From Verrucomicrobiaceae bacterium (GTDB lineage: Bacteria; Verrucomicrobiota; Verrucomicrobiia; Verrucomicrobiales; Verrucomicrobiaceae): 64,000 nt of DNA. The notes below the pieces were generated by a model. The model made no database searches, was not told the DNA's origin, and worked only from the letters and a program-made list of their open reading frames with translations. Every line of letters starts with the position of its first letter. The first letter of the stretch is position 1. The stretch is taken from contig JABTUN010000005.1 in the NCBI GenBank assembly GCA_015075365.1, forward strand, positions 248,001 to 312,000, given 5' to 3'. The position numbers were made by a program, and so were the translations under genes. Below are positions 35,149-43,298 of this stretch, one piece after another.

Positions 35149-35679
35149 ATGATCCGAAACGCGCTACTCCTTGCTGCCGCCGCCTGCGCGGCTCTCACTT
35201 CATGCCAGTCTGGCAAAACGCAGGCCAAGACCTGCATCGACATGCCGCCCTACAAGGGCTCCGCAGCCTTTGAGCGCATGAAGTCGCTTGTGGGCAAGTG
35301 GTCCGGCGAATCGCCCGATATGGGAACGATGAACACGGAATTCCGCCTCATCGCGGGTGATTCGGTCATTCAGGAGACCTTTGCTGGCGGCACGCCGATG
35401 GAAATGCTCAGCGTCTATCATGATGTGAACGGCAAACTCACCATGACGCACTACTGCATGCTGCGAAACCAGCCGCGCATGAAGCTGGTGAAGCAGACCG
35501 CCAACTCGCTGACCTTTGATCTGGCCCCGACGCCCGGCCTGAACGTGCAGAAAGACATGCACATGCACGGCGCGACCTACACCTTCCTCGACGCAAACCA
35601 CTTCAAGCTCGAAGGCGTGTCCTGGAAAGACGGCAAAAGCGCTCCGTGCGGCCCGCCAGTCATTTTCACGCGCCAATAA
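35149..35679 (+). CDS. DUF1579-like lipoprotein
   Basis: 176 residues. The signal sequence ends with the lipobox LTSC (Cys18). The mature part carries the DUF1579 pattern: MKSLVGKWSGESPDMGTMNTEFRLIAGDSVIQETFAGGTPMEMLSVYHDVNGKLTMTHYCML, then a beta-barrel tail ending FTRQ. Members are lipocalin-like and of unknown ligand. It stands at the head of the sigma-factor locus and is separated from the SRPBCC gene by 21 bases. The ATG at 35149 is set by the signal peptide. Confidence 0.85.
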   Translation: MIRNALLLAAAACAALTSCQSGKTQAKTCIDMPPYKGSAAFERMKSLVGKWSGESPDMGTMNTEFRLIAGDSVIQETFAGGTPMEMLSVYHDVNGKLTMTHYCMLRNQPRMKLVKQTANSLTFDLAPTPGLNVQKDMHMHGATYTFLDANHFKLEGVSWKDGKSAPCGPPVIFTRQ

Positions 35680-35700
35680 CAAGCCAACCCAATCAACACC

Positions 35701-36252
35701 ATGATCAAAAAGCTACTCATCGGCCTCGCTGTGCTCATCGCGGGCATCCTCGCGGCCGCTTTGCTCAAATCACCCGACTTCCGCGTCGAGCGCAGCATCA
35801 CCATCGCCGCGCCACCGGAGGCGGTGTTCGTCTGGTTCAACAGCCACAAGAAGTTCAACGAGTTCAATCCGTGGCTGAAAATGGACCCCGAGGCGAAGGT
35901 CGAATACGCCGGGCCGGAGACTGGTGTCGGCTCGATCTCGACCTGGAATGGCAAACTGACCGGCAAAGGCAAGGCGACCATCACCGAGAGCAAGCCGAAC
36001 GAACTCATCCGTCTGCGAATGGACTGGCTGGAGCCGATGGAAGGCGTCAGCACCGTGGATTACCTCTTCAAGAACGAGGGCGGCAAAACCACCGTCACCT
36101 GGGCCATGTATGGCAAAAACGAAGGCCTGCTCGCGAAGCTGATGGGCCTCGTCTTCGATTGCGAATCGATGTGCGGCCCGGAATTCGAAAAAGGTCTCGC
36201 GGAGGTCGCCAAACTCGCCACCGCGCCGGCAGCGGCACCTTCAGCACCATGA
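35701..36252 (+). CDS. SRPBCC (START-like) protein with N-terminal membrane helix
   Basis: 183 residues. One hydrophobic helix (LLIGLAVLIAGILAAALL) is followed by a ligand-binding SRPBCC domain: FRVERSITIAAPPEAVFVWFNSHKKFNEFNPW, GSISTWNGKLTGKGKATITESKPNELIRL, DYLFKNEGGKTTVTWAMYG and a C-terminal helix with FEKGLAEVAKLA. The helix probably tethers the domain to the membrane. The next gene starts 4 bases before this stop (ATGA overlap). Confidence 0.88.
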   Translation: MIKKLLIGLAVLIAGILAAALLKSPDFRVERSITIAAPPEAVFVWFNSHKKFNEFNPWLKMDPEAKVEYAGPETGVGSISTWNGKLTGKGKATITESKPNELIRLRMDWLEPMEGVSTVDYLFKNEGGKTTVTWAMYGKNEGLLAKLMGLVFDCESMCGPEFEKGLAEVAKLATAPAAAPSAP

Positions 36253-36638
36253 GCACGCCCACGACATCGGACTATCTGTTGCTCTCGCGCGGCCAGTGGG
36301 ACAAAGCGTCCTCCAAGGCCGACATTGAAGCGGCCATCGACAAGTTTTACGCCTGGTATGAGGCAAACATCGCCAAAGGCATCTTCAAGCCCGGCTCGCG
36401 TCTCACGATGGATGCGGCGCTCGTGACCCGCGAGGGCATTCGCACCGATGGCCCCTTCGCCGAGGGCAAGGAAGTCATCGGGGGCTACTGGATCATTGTC
36501 GCGGAGAGTCTCGCTGCCGCCTCGACCCTCGCGGCGGAAAGCCCCGTGCTGGCGCACGGCATCTGCTATGAAATCCGCCCGCTCGAGTCCGAGCGCGGCT
36601 CCGCCTATCGCCACACCAACGAAACGCCCACCGAATGA
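36249..36638 (+). CDS. YCII-related (DGPF) protein A
   Basis: 129 residues. The ferredoxin-like YCII fold is shown by DYLLLSRGQWDKASSKADIE near the start and the DGPF motif (TDGPFAEGKEVIGGYWIIVAESLAAA) in the middle. YCII/DGPF proteins recur beside ECF42-type sigma factors; the sigma gene at 38355 fits this. The start overlaps the SRPBCC stop and the stop overlaps the next YCII gene, indicating translational coupling along the locus. Confidence 0.88.
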   Translation: MSTPTTSDYLLLSRGQWDKASSKADIEAAIDKFYAWYEANIAKGIFKPGSRLTMDAALVTREGIRTDGPFAEGKEVIGGYWIIVAESLAAASTLAAESPVLAHGICYEIRPLESERGSAYRHTNETPTE

Positions 36639-37042
36639 CTGCCACCAACACGCAACAAACCACCGGCGAGCATCTGCTCCTTATCCGAGGCACGCATTGG
36701 AACAGCAGCCTCTCGCCAGCCGAACTGCAACGTGTCATGACCGACTTCTACGGCTGGGTGGAGGGGTTGCGCAGCAAGGGCATCCTGCGAGGCGCACAGC
36801 CGCTGATGGAGGAAGGCAAGCTTGTCACCGGCCCGCAAAGTCTCGTCACCGATGGCATCTTCGCTGAGTCGAAAGAAGCCATCGCCGGCTACTTCCTGCT
36901 CTCCGTGGCCTCCACTGACGAAGCCGTGAAACTCGCGCAAGCCTGCCCCATCCTCACGCACGGCGCGCAGGTCGAGGTGCGCCCCATCGCCGACCTCTGT
37001 CGTCCCATGGCGGATGTAAAAGCAGCCACGTCCGCGAATTAA
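36635..37042 (+). CDS. YCII-related (DGPF-like) protein B
   Basis: 135 residues, paralogous to the preceding gene: HLLLIRGTHWNSSLSPAELQRV and VTDGIFAESKEAIAGYFLLSVASTDEAVKLAQACPI, where DGPF has become DGIF. Two diverged YCII copies in one locus are usual for ECF42-linked sets. Active-site His/Asp of catalytic YCII enzymes are not obvious. It starts by a 4-base overlap with copy A; the VOC gene follows after 46 bases. Confidence 0.87.
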   Translation: MTATNTQQTTGEHLLLIRGTHWNSSLSPAELQRVMTDFYGWVEGLRSKGILRGAQPLMEEGKLVTGPQSLVTDGIFAESKEAIAGYFLLSVASTDEAVKLAQACPILTHGAQVEVRPIADLCRPMADVKAATSAN

Positions 37043-37088
37043 CCTCACTCCGCCCATCACCCCAACATTCCACCACTCCATCCCCAAA

Positions 37089-37487
37089 ATGAATCCCAAA
37101 CGCAATCCCGTCGGCTGGTTCGAGATCTATGCCTCGGACATGGCCCGTGCCAGAACCTTCTACGAAACCGTGCTGAACATCCAGATGCAGCCGATGCCCG
37201 TGCCCGATGACATGAAGGACGGCTTCGAGATGCTGATGTTCCCCTGTGACATGGAAAACCAGGCACCAGGCTGCGGCGGCACGCTTTGCCGCATGGAAGG
37301 CTTCAAGCCAGGAGCAGGCGGCACCTTGATCTACTTTTCGTGCGAGGATTGCGGCGTGGAGGCCTCGCGCGTCGCTGCGGCTGGCGGGCAGGTTTTTAAA
37401 GAAAAGTTCTCCATCGCGCCTTACGGCTTCATCGCGCTCATCCTCGACACCGAGGGGAACATGATCGGCCTGCACTCCATGCAATAG
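37089..37487 (+). CDS. VOC (glyoxalase/bleomycin-resistance fold) protein
   Basis: 132 residues of the vicinal oxygen chelate fold: VGWFEIYASDMARARTFYETVLNIQM near the start, LMFPCDMENQAPGCGGTLCR and LIYFSCEDCGVEASRVAAAGGQVFKEKFSIAPYGFIALILDTEGNMIGLHSM. The glutamate in ILDTEGN is a usual metal ligand. The substrate is unknown. Position inside the SRPBCC/YCII/sigma locus suggests it is controlled by the same sigma factor. Confidence 0.9.
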   Translation: MNPKRNPVGWFEIYASDMARARTFYETVLNIQMQPMPVPDDMKDGFEMLMFPCDMENQAPGCGGTLCRMEGFKPGAGGTLIYFSCEDCGVEASRVAAAGGQVFKEKFSIAPYGFIALILDTEGNMIGLHSMQ

Positions 37488-37502
37488 ACCCATGACGCCT
37501 TG

Positions 37503-37888
37503 ATGAAAACACCTGGAACCTACATTGACGGCTTCTTGCTTCCTGTGCCCTCTGCCAAGCTCAACGAGTATCGCGAGATCGCCCAAAAGGCCGCCGCCAT
37601 CTGGATCGAGCACGGCGCGGTGCAATACACCGAGTGCGCCGCCGATGACATGACGACCGGCTTTTGCCGCTCCTTTTTTGCCGCTCCTTCATGAGCGCAG
37701 CCGGTGCGAAGGAGGATGAAACCGTCATCTTCGCATGGGCTGTCTTTGCCGACCGCGAGGCGCGTGATGCTGCCAATGCCAAAATCATGGCCGACGAGCG
37801 GCTGAAGGCCATCTGTCCGGCCATAGAAGCCATCTTTGACTGCAAGCGCATGGCCTTCGGCGGCTTCAAGACCATCGTGAGCGAGTAG
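37503..37888 (+). pseudogene. DUF1428 (YbaA-like) gene broken by a 14-bp tandem duplication
   Basis: The first frame gives MKTPGTYIDGFLLPVPSAKL to about DDMTTGFCRSFF, then runs into a stop at 37692-37694. The family pattern resumes in another frame as MSAAGAKEDETVIFAWAVFADREARDAANAKIMADERLK to a TAG at 37886. Between them TTTTGCCGCTCCTT is present twice in tandem (37662-37675 and 37676-37689). Removing one copy restores a continuous 123-codon DUF1428 frame (DDMTTGFCRSFMSAAGAKED). DUF1428 is a dimeric alpha/beta barrel family of unknown function and often neighbours YCII/VOC genes. Confidence 0.88.
37662..37689 (+). repeat. 14-bp tandem duplication causing a frameshift
   Basis: Two perfect adjacent copies of TTTTGCCGCTCCTT. 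The unit length is not a multiple of three, so it shifts the DUF1428 reading frame. Polymerase slippage is the probable origin; loss of one copy would restore the gene. Confidence 0.95.
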
Positions 37889-37906
37889 CAGCCTTCTTCG
37901 ACCTCT

Positions 37907-38362
37907 ATGCCCGACACCCACACCATCCGTCTCCATCGCGTGCTCAAGGCACCGCCCGCGCTCGTTTACAAAGCATTCCTCGATCCTGACGCACTCGCTC
38001 GCTGGCTGCCGCCGAATGGCTTCCTCTGCAAAGTCTTCCAACTCGACGCGAAAGTCGGCGGCACCTTCAAGATGGCCTTCACGCAGTTCAGCAACGGCCA
38101 CACGCACTCCTTCGGCGGCGAGTATGTCGAACTCGTGCCGAACGAACTGCTCCGCTACACCGATGTGTTTGATGATCCCAACCTGCCCGGCACCATCGAG
38201 GTCACCGTGAAGCTCAAAGCCGTCTCCTGCGGCACCGAATTGAGCGTCACGCAGGCCGGTGTGCCTGCCGTGATCCCGGAAGAAGCCTGCTACCTCGGCT
38301 GGCAGGAATCGCTGCTGCATCTCGCCATGCTTGTCGAAGGCGGTCCGCCTGCCGATGCATGA
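37907..38362 (+). CDS. AHSA1/START-like SRPBCC protein
   Basis: 151 residues: TIRLHRVLKAPPALVYKAFLDPDALARWLPPNGFLCKV, then GGTFKMAFTQFSNGHTHSFGGEYVELVPNELLRYTDVFDD, TIEVTVKLKAVSCGTELSVTQAGVP, and the last helix CYLGWQESLLHLAMLVE. This is the standard AHSA1-domain layout, soluble, with a hydrophobic ligand pocket of unknown content. Its stop overlaps the sigma-factor start by 8 bases if the ATG at 38355 is used. Confidence 0.9.
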   Translation: MPDTHTIRLHRVLKAPPALVYKAFLDPDALARWLPPNGFLCKVFQLDAKVGGTFKMAFTQFSNGHTHSFGGEYVELVPNELLRYTDVFDDPNLPGTIEVTVKLKAVSCGTELSVTQAGVPAVIPEEACYLGWQESLLHLAMLVEGGPPADA

Positions 38363-39647
38363 TCGCATGAGCCAGTCTGGTGAGCGCAGTCCCACTCTAG
38401 TAGCGGATGATCTCTTCCGCCGCGAAGGGGCGCGGCTCGTGGCATCCCTCGCTGCGCATCTCGGCACGCATCGACTGCAACTCGCCGAAGACGTCGTGCA
38501 AGAGGCGCTCGTGCGAGCCTTGCAAACGTGGCCCTATCGCGGCATTCCGGAGAATCCCGCCGCATGGCTCACGCAGGCGGCCAAAAACCTCGCGCTCGAT
38601 GCCTTGCGTCGTGAACAGAACTGGCAGCGCAAAGAAGCGCAGATCACCGCCGAGCAGGAACGCTGGCTCACACGCGATGAACCTTCCGACGAGCACGTCC
38701 TGACCGACGACACGCTGCGCATGCTCTTCGTGTGCTTTCATCCGCAACTCTCCATCGAGGCCCAGCTCGCGCTCGCTTTGCGCACCGTATGCGGATTGAG
38801 CCCCGCGGAGATCGGCGCGGCGTTTCTCACCAGCGAGGCCGCCATCGCCAAGCGACTCGTGCGTGCGCGACAGCTCATCCGCGATCTGCGACTGCCGTTT
38901 GCCGTTCCCGATGCCAGCGAATTGCAACAGCGACTCGATGGCGTGCTCACCGCGCTCTATTTGCTCTTTAACGAAGGCTACAAAGCCTCCTCCGGCGACC
39001 GGCTCATCCGCGAAGAGCTTTGTCACGAGGCAATGCGCCTCACGCGCCTGCTCGCCGAGCATCCGATGACCTCGCAACCAGCCACGAACGCCTTACTAGC
39101 CCTCATATGCCTCAATGCGGCCCGTTTGCGTGCCCGCGTGAATCTCGCGGGAGAAATCGTGCGTCTGCATCATCAGGATCGCAGTCAGTGGGATGCACGA
39201 CTCATTCAAGAAGGTATCCTCGCCCTCGGCGCGGCTTCCAGCGGCGAAATCATCAGCTCGTATCATCTCGAAGCCGGCATCGCCGCCTGCCACTGCCTCG
39301 CGCCCGATGAAGCGAGCACCGATTGGACGCGCATCCTGAGTCTTTACGACCAACTCCTGCTTTTGAAGCCCACACCCATCGTCGCCATGAACCGCTGCGT
39401 GGCCCTCGCCCGTGTGCGCGGTGCGAGCGAGGCCTTGGAAGCCCTCGAAAGCATCCCGAACCGCCACTCGCTCGAAGCGCAGCATCTCTACCACGCCATC
39501 CGCGCCAGCTTCATCGCCAAACTCGGCCACCCCGCCGAAGCCCGCGCCGCCTACCAACGCGCCGCCGATCTCGCCCAATGCGATGCCGAACGCGAGTTCC
39601 TGCAAAGCCAGGCGGGGGCGGCGATTGGCCCGGGCGATGATGCCTGA
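38355..39647 (+). CDS. ECF42-like RNA polymerase sigma factor with C-terminal extension
   Basis: 430 residues, more than twice a simple ECF sigma factor. Sigma region 2 is seen as LQLAEDVVQEALVRALQTWPYRGIPENPAAWLTQAAKNLALDALRR, region 4 as LRTVCGLSPAEIGAAFLTSEAAIAKRLVRARQLIRD. The 240-residue extension has TPR-like helices (LFNEGYKASSGDRLIREELC, LIQEGILALG, FIAKLGHPAEARAAYQRAADLA) as in the ECF42/SigJ-type proteins, whose genes accompany YCII (DGPF) genes. No anti-sigma factor gene is present, as expected for the group. An ATG at 38367 is an alternative start. Confidence 0.92.
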   Translation: MHDRMSQSGERSPTLVADDLFRREGARLVASLAAHLGTHRLQLAEDVVQEALVRALQTWPYRGIPENPAAWLTQAAKNLALDALRREQNWQRKEAQITAEQERWLTRDEPSDEHVLTDDTLRMLFVCFHPQLSIEAQLALALRTVCGLSPAEIGAAFLTSEAAIAKRLVRARQLIRDLRLPFAVPDASELQQRLDGVLTALYLLFNEGYKASSGDRLIREELCHEAMRLTRLLAEHPMTSQPATNALLALICLNAARLRARVNLAGEIVRLHHQDRSQWDARLIQEGILALGAASSGEIISSYHLEAGIAACHCLAPDEASTDWTRILSLYDQLLLLKPTPIVAMNRCVALARVRGASEALEALESIPNRHSLEAQHLYHAIRASFIAKLGHPAEARAAYQRAADLAQCDAEREFLQSQAGAAIGPGDDA

Positions 39648-39984
39648 ACGTGTGGGTATCGCGGCAAAGAAGATGCCTCGTCACTTTTTGTCCCGGCAAC
39701 CGAGACAGCCCAGCAGCCGGGGAAGCGGTCTCTGCCCGGCGATAGCGTCAGCGGCCTAGAATGGATCCAAACGAAGGCAAAAAGGCGGTTCTGCATGGCC
39801 GGCTGGTTGAATGGGCAGTCAGCGAACGGACGACCTCAAGCTCGACGATACCCGGAAGCGGGCGGTGGGCGGTTGGATGGAGGACGAGTTCGGAATCCGG
39901 GATAAAAAAAGTTGGACAGATCGCAGGCTCCCCCGGTAATCTCATTTTCCGCTCGAATTTCGCCTCTTTCCCGACTCCAAACCT
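39648..39984. other. 337-base stretch without a supported gene
   Basis: Short open frames only, none with family resemblance. It lies between the sigma factor stop and pilC and probably carries the pilC promoter; no clear promoter boxes, repeat or terminator can be named. Confidence 0.45.
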
Positions 39985-41265
39985 ATGCCCCGATTCCATT
40001 ACATCGCCCTCGATCAGAACGGCCAGGAAACCGCCGGTGATCTCGACGCCGCCTCGGAAGCCGATGCCATCAACCAGCTCCGTGCCACCGGACTCTTCCC
40101 GACCAGTGTGGCGGCGGAGGGCGCGGGAGCGGCGGCGGCGATCAAAAAGCGCCAGAAAGCCTCATCCAAGGGCAAGGCGAAGGTCGTCCGCGTGGGGGCG
40201 AATGCCCGGGTGAAGGGCAAGACACTCATGATTTTCACCCGCCAGCTGGCCACGCTGATCGATTCCGGCCTGCCGCTGCTGCGCGGGCTGACGGTGCTGG
40301 GGCGCCAGGAGCCGGTGCCGGTGATGAAGGCCACGATCAACACGCTGGCGGAGAACGTGCAAACCGGCAGCACCTTCTCCGAAAGCCTCCAGCAGTATCC
40401 ACGCATCTTCAACAAGCTGTATGTCAACATGGTGAAGGCAGGTGAGCTGGGCGGCGTGCTCGAACTGGTCCTCAACCGCCTGGCCGAATACCAGGAAAAG
40501 GCGCAGAAGCTCAAGAACAAGATCGTGGCGGCGATGGTGTACCCGATCATCGTGATGTGCATCGCGGCTGCGATCATGGTCTTCCTCATGCTTGTGATCG
40601 TGCCGCGATTTGAGACAATCTTCGAGGACATGCTGGGCTCGAAGGAAAAGCTGCCGGAACTGACCAAATGGGTCATCGGTTTCAGCCGGTGGATGTGGGA
40701 GTATATCGTCCACATCATCGTGGTGGTGGTGACGATCTTCCTGGGCTGGCGCGCGCTGGCGGCCACAAAGGGCGGGCGCCTCTGGATTGACGGCATGAAA
40801 TTGAAGCTGCCGCTTTTCGGCGATGTGCAGCGCAAGACGGCGATCTCCCGCTTCACCCGCACGCTGGGCACTCTCGTCACGTCCGGTGTGCCGATCCTTC
40901 AGGCGCTCAACATCACCCGCGACACGGCGGGCAACACGGTGGTTTCCAACGCGATCACGAAGGTGCATGACGCGGTGAAGGAGGGTGAGTCGATGGTGGG
41001 GCCGCTGGAGTCCAGCGGCGTCTTCCCGCCGATGGTGATCTCCATGGTGGACGTGGGCGAGGAAACCGGCCAGCTCCCGGAGATGCTGCTCAAGATCGCC
41101 GATGTGTATGAGGACGAGGTGGACAATTCCGTCTCCGCGCTGACCTCGATGCTGGAGCCGCTCATGATCGTGATGCTGGCGCTGGTTGTCGGCGTGATCG
41201 TCATGGCGCTGTTCCTCCCGCTGATCGACGTGATCAAGAATCTGAGCGGCGGCGGCGGGGGCTAG
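39985..41265 (+). CDS. pilC: PilC/GspF inner-membrane protein of type IV pilus or type II secretion
   Basis: 426 residues. The N-terminal cytoplasmic domain MPRFHYIALDQNGQETAGDLDAASEADAINQL is the PilC/GspF entry. Two F-domains follow (about 85-205 and 285-410), each with the FTRQLATLIDSGLPLLRGL / FTRTLGTLVTSGVPILQAL type start, and membrane helices (VMCIAAAIMVFLMLVIVP; VHIIVVVVTIFLGWRAL; LMIVMLALVVGVIVMALFLPL). A Lys-rich insert follows the first domain and the protein ends in a Gly run. PilC is the platform that couples ATPases to pilin assembly. A pseudopilin gene follows; no ATPase gene is in the window. Confidence 0.93.
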   Translation: MPRFHYIALDQNGQETAGDLDAASEADAINQLRATGLFPTSVAAEGAGAAAAIKKRQKASSKGKAKVVRVGANARVKGKTLMIFTRQLATLIDSGLPLLRGLTVLGRQEPVPVMKATINTLAENVQTGSTFSESLQQYPRIFNKLYVNMVKAGELGGVLELVLNRLAEYQEKAQKLKNKIVAAMVYPIIVMCIAAAIMVFLMLVIVPRFETIFEDMLGSKEKLPELTKWVIGFSRWMWEYIVHIIVVVVTIFLGWRALAATKGGRLWIDGMKLKLPLFGDVQRKTAISRFTRTLGTLVTSGVPILQALNITRDTAGNTVVSNAITKVHDAVKEGESMVGPLESSGVFPPMVISMVDVGEETGQLPEMLLKIADVYEDEVDNSVSALTSMLEPLMIVMLALVVGVIVMALFLPLIDVIKNLSGGGGG

Positions 41266-41316
41266 GTCCAACCAGGCCACGAGGCACAACAGGCACCCAT
41301 CCCCCTTGCAGCAACC

Positions 41317-41997
41317 ATGAAAACACGATTCCCCAACCGCCGAGTCGCGGGCTTCACGCTCGCAGAAATGATGATCGTCATCACCATCATCGCCCTGCTG
41401 GCCGCGCTGACCCTGCAAGGCTACACCTACGCCATGCGCTCGTCGAAGCGGCGGGTGACAGAGAGCACGATCACCGCCATCCAGGCCTCCTTGGACCGGT
41501 ATTTTGACAAGTTCGGCGAATACCCGGAGCCGGCCACGCCAAACGAGGAGGCGGAGATTCTTCCTGGGAAAAGTTTCAACATCGCGGGCGCGCGCTGTCT
41601 TTATCAGGCGCTGCGTGGGGACGGCTTTGACGCGATCAAGGGCGGGGAGAACGCCGGCGGCGAAAACGGGGCCTCGGACGGCAATTTCCAGGATGAGGAA
41701 CTGCCGAATGTGATGTTCAAGGACATGCCTGCCGGCATGTGGCGAGTCGTGCAGGGCAGCACTTACATCCTGGTGGACGGCTTCTCCCAACCCTTTCAGT
41801 ATATCAAGGCACCGGTGGCTTCGGCGACCGGAGGCACGGGCACCGGTGGTGGCACTGGCGGTGGCGATGGGCCCGTCACCATCAACACCACTTACGATTT
41901 GTGGTCTTACGCGGAGGACGATCGAAATACGCAGGCCACTTCCGAGGAGGCGCGGGACAATCCAAACATCGCGGCGAAGTGGATCAAGAACTGGTGA
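41317..41997 (+). CDS. Type II secretion/pilus pseudopilin (GspG-like)
   Basis: 226 residues. A prepilin peptidase site (RRVAG/FTLAEMMIVITIIALLAALTLQGY) is followed by the long pilin helix and a globular domain (VTESTITAIQASLDRYFDKFGEYPEP). A Gly/Thr-rich loop (ATGGTGTGGGTGGGDGP) is inserted near residue 175, and it ends DLWSYAEDDRNTQ, the GspG-style D-x-WS-x-G region. It sits 51 bases after pilC, likely in the same operon. Major or minor pseudopilin status cannot be fixed. Confidence 0.92.
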   Translation: MKTRFPNRRVAGFTLAEMMIVITIIALLAALTLQGYTYAMRSSKRRVTESTITAIQASLDRYFDKFGEYPEPATPNEEAEILPGKSFNIAGARCLYQALRGDGFDAIKGGENAGGENGASDGNFQDEELPNVMFKDMPAGMWRVVQGSTYILVDGFSQPFQYIKAPVASATGGTGTGGGTGGGDGPVTINTTYDLWSYAEDDRNTQATSEEARDNPNIAAKWIKNW

Positions 41998-42043
41998 GAA
42001 GCGCCTCTGGCGCACACCTCGCGGTTGTGTTATCTAGCTGAGC

Positions 42044-42391
42044 ATGCCTGTAGGACTCGCCATCGCCTCGATTCTAGCGCTCTTTGCCAGTTTCTGGGTG
42101 CTGAACATTGCCCGTGATCCGCGAGTCTGGCGGCTGTGGTGGATGGACCTTGTGGGGGTGCTCGATGTGGACACCGACCGGGAGGCACGCCGCGTGCAGG
42201 AGCAGCACATGTCCATCGTCTGCTACGTCCTGTTTCTGCTGTTGCTGGCCACGAGCCTGAGCGGCGCGTTTTGGACCTATGACCTCGTTCGCGAGCACAA
42301 GAGGGAGAAAACGCGTTTTGAGCGGGAGATGGACATCAACAAGAGTGAGATCGACAAGGTGGAGAACAAGCCGCAGAGCCTGAAGCGGTAG
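42044..42391 (+). CDS. Small two-helix membrane protein
   Basis: 115 residues, family not recognised. Helices VGLAIASILALFASFWVLNIA and SIVCYVLFLLLLATSLSGAFWTYDLV enclose a charged loop; the tail is Lys/Glu-rich (REHKREKTRFEREMDINKSE). It follows the pseudopilin gene by 46 bases and may be co-transcribed. Confidence 0.72.
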   Translation: MPVGLAIASILALFASFWVLNIARDPRVWRLWWMDLVGVLDVDTDREARRVQEQHMSIVCYVLFLLLLATSLSGAFWTYDLVREHKREKTRFEREMDINKSEIDKVENKPQSLKR

Positions 42392-42479
42392 CCCGCCGCC
42401 TCGTGCGCGGAAGCACGGCTCCGTCAGGCATTTCTCGATTGCGCCCCGGCGGCATGTAGCCGATGGACATTTCCCCATC

Positions 42480-43277
42480 ATGAACCGCCAGGAAAACCTC
42501 GAAGCCTTCTTTCGCGACGGAAAGACCGTCATTCTGCCCATCGACCACGGTTGCGCCATTCCGGTGCCCGGGCTCGCCAACCCCTTTGCCCTGATTGAAA
42601 AGGTCAATCCCTATGTGGACGGCTACGTCATGAATCTCGGCGTGGCGCTGCGCGCGGGGGACATGCTGGCCGGGAAGGGCATTTGCCTGCGGGCGGATGT
42701 TTACAACACGCGCACGGAGGGGCATGGGGCTGGCAGCATCGGCATGTGGGGCTGCGAGGAAGCGGAGATGGTGGGCGCGAACGCCGTGATGACCATGCTC
42801 TATCCCGGAATCGCGCGTGAGAACATCCATTTCCAGGAATGCGCCGACCTCATCCGCGGCAGCCTCGACACCGACATTCCCGTGATCATCGAGGCCCTGC
42901 CTTACGGGCTCGGCCAGACCGCGAAGTACACCTGCGAGAACATCGCCTTTGCCGTCCGGTTGGGGGCCGAGATCGGTGCGGATGTCGTCAAGACGCCCTA
43001 TCCAGTGGACGCTCAATCGCCGGATGACTTCCGCCGCATCGTGGAAAGCTGCTTTGTGCCGGTGATCATCCTGGGCGGGGCCGCCATGAACGACGACACC
43101 AGCCTTCTCAAGACGGTGGAGGATGCCATGGAGGCCGGAGCATCGGGCATTGCCATCGGGCGCAACGTCTGGCAGCACAAAAGTCCCGCCGCCATCGCGC
43201 GCAGCCTGGCCGCCATCGTCCACGAGGACGCCTCGGCGCTGGAGGCGCTGGCGCTGCTGAAAGAACCCGTGCGCTGA
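42480..43277 (+). CDS. DhnA/LsrF-type class I aldolase
   Basis: 265 residues. TIM-barrel class I aldolase of the DhnA (fructose-bisphosphate aldolase class Ib)/LsrF group: VILPIDHGCAIPVPGL near residue 20, CENIAFAVRLGAEIGADVVKTPYP with the Schiff-base lysine (about 173), VPVIILGGAAMNDD, and EDAMEAGASGIAIGRNVWQH binding phosphate. It would cleave or form a sugar phosphate; the substrate is uncertain (fructose-1,6-bisphosphate or a related ketose). Length and motifs are complete. Confidence 0.9.
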   Translation: MNRQENLEAFFRDGKTVILPIDHGCAIPVPGLANPFALIEKVNPYVDGYVMNLGVALRAGDMLAGKGICLRADVYNTRTEGHGAGSIGMWGCEEAEMVGANAVMTMLYPGIARENIHFQECADLIRGSLDTDIPVIIEALPYGLGQTAKYTCENIAFAVRLGAEIGADVVKTPYPVDAQSPDDFRRIVESCFVPVIILGGAAMNDDTSLLKTVEDAMEAGASGIAIGRNVWQHKSPAAIARSLAAIVHEDASALEALALLKEPVR

Positions 43278-43298
43278 GCCAGTTTCCCACGCCCCGTC

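Noticed and set aside
34833..35273. Possible 146-codon gene between the beta-helix and DUF1579 genes
   Set aside because: No family resemblance, overlaps the start of the DUF1579 lipoprotein gene, and a competing frame is open on the other strand.
37650..37700. Programmed frameshift in the DUF1428 gene
   Set aside because: A perfect 14-bp tandem duplication explains the shift; no slippery heptamer with downstream structure is needed.
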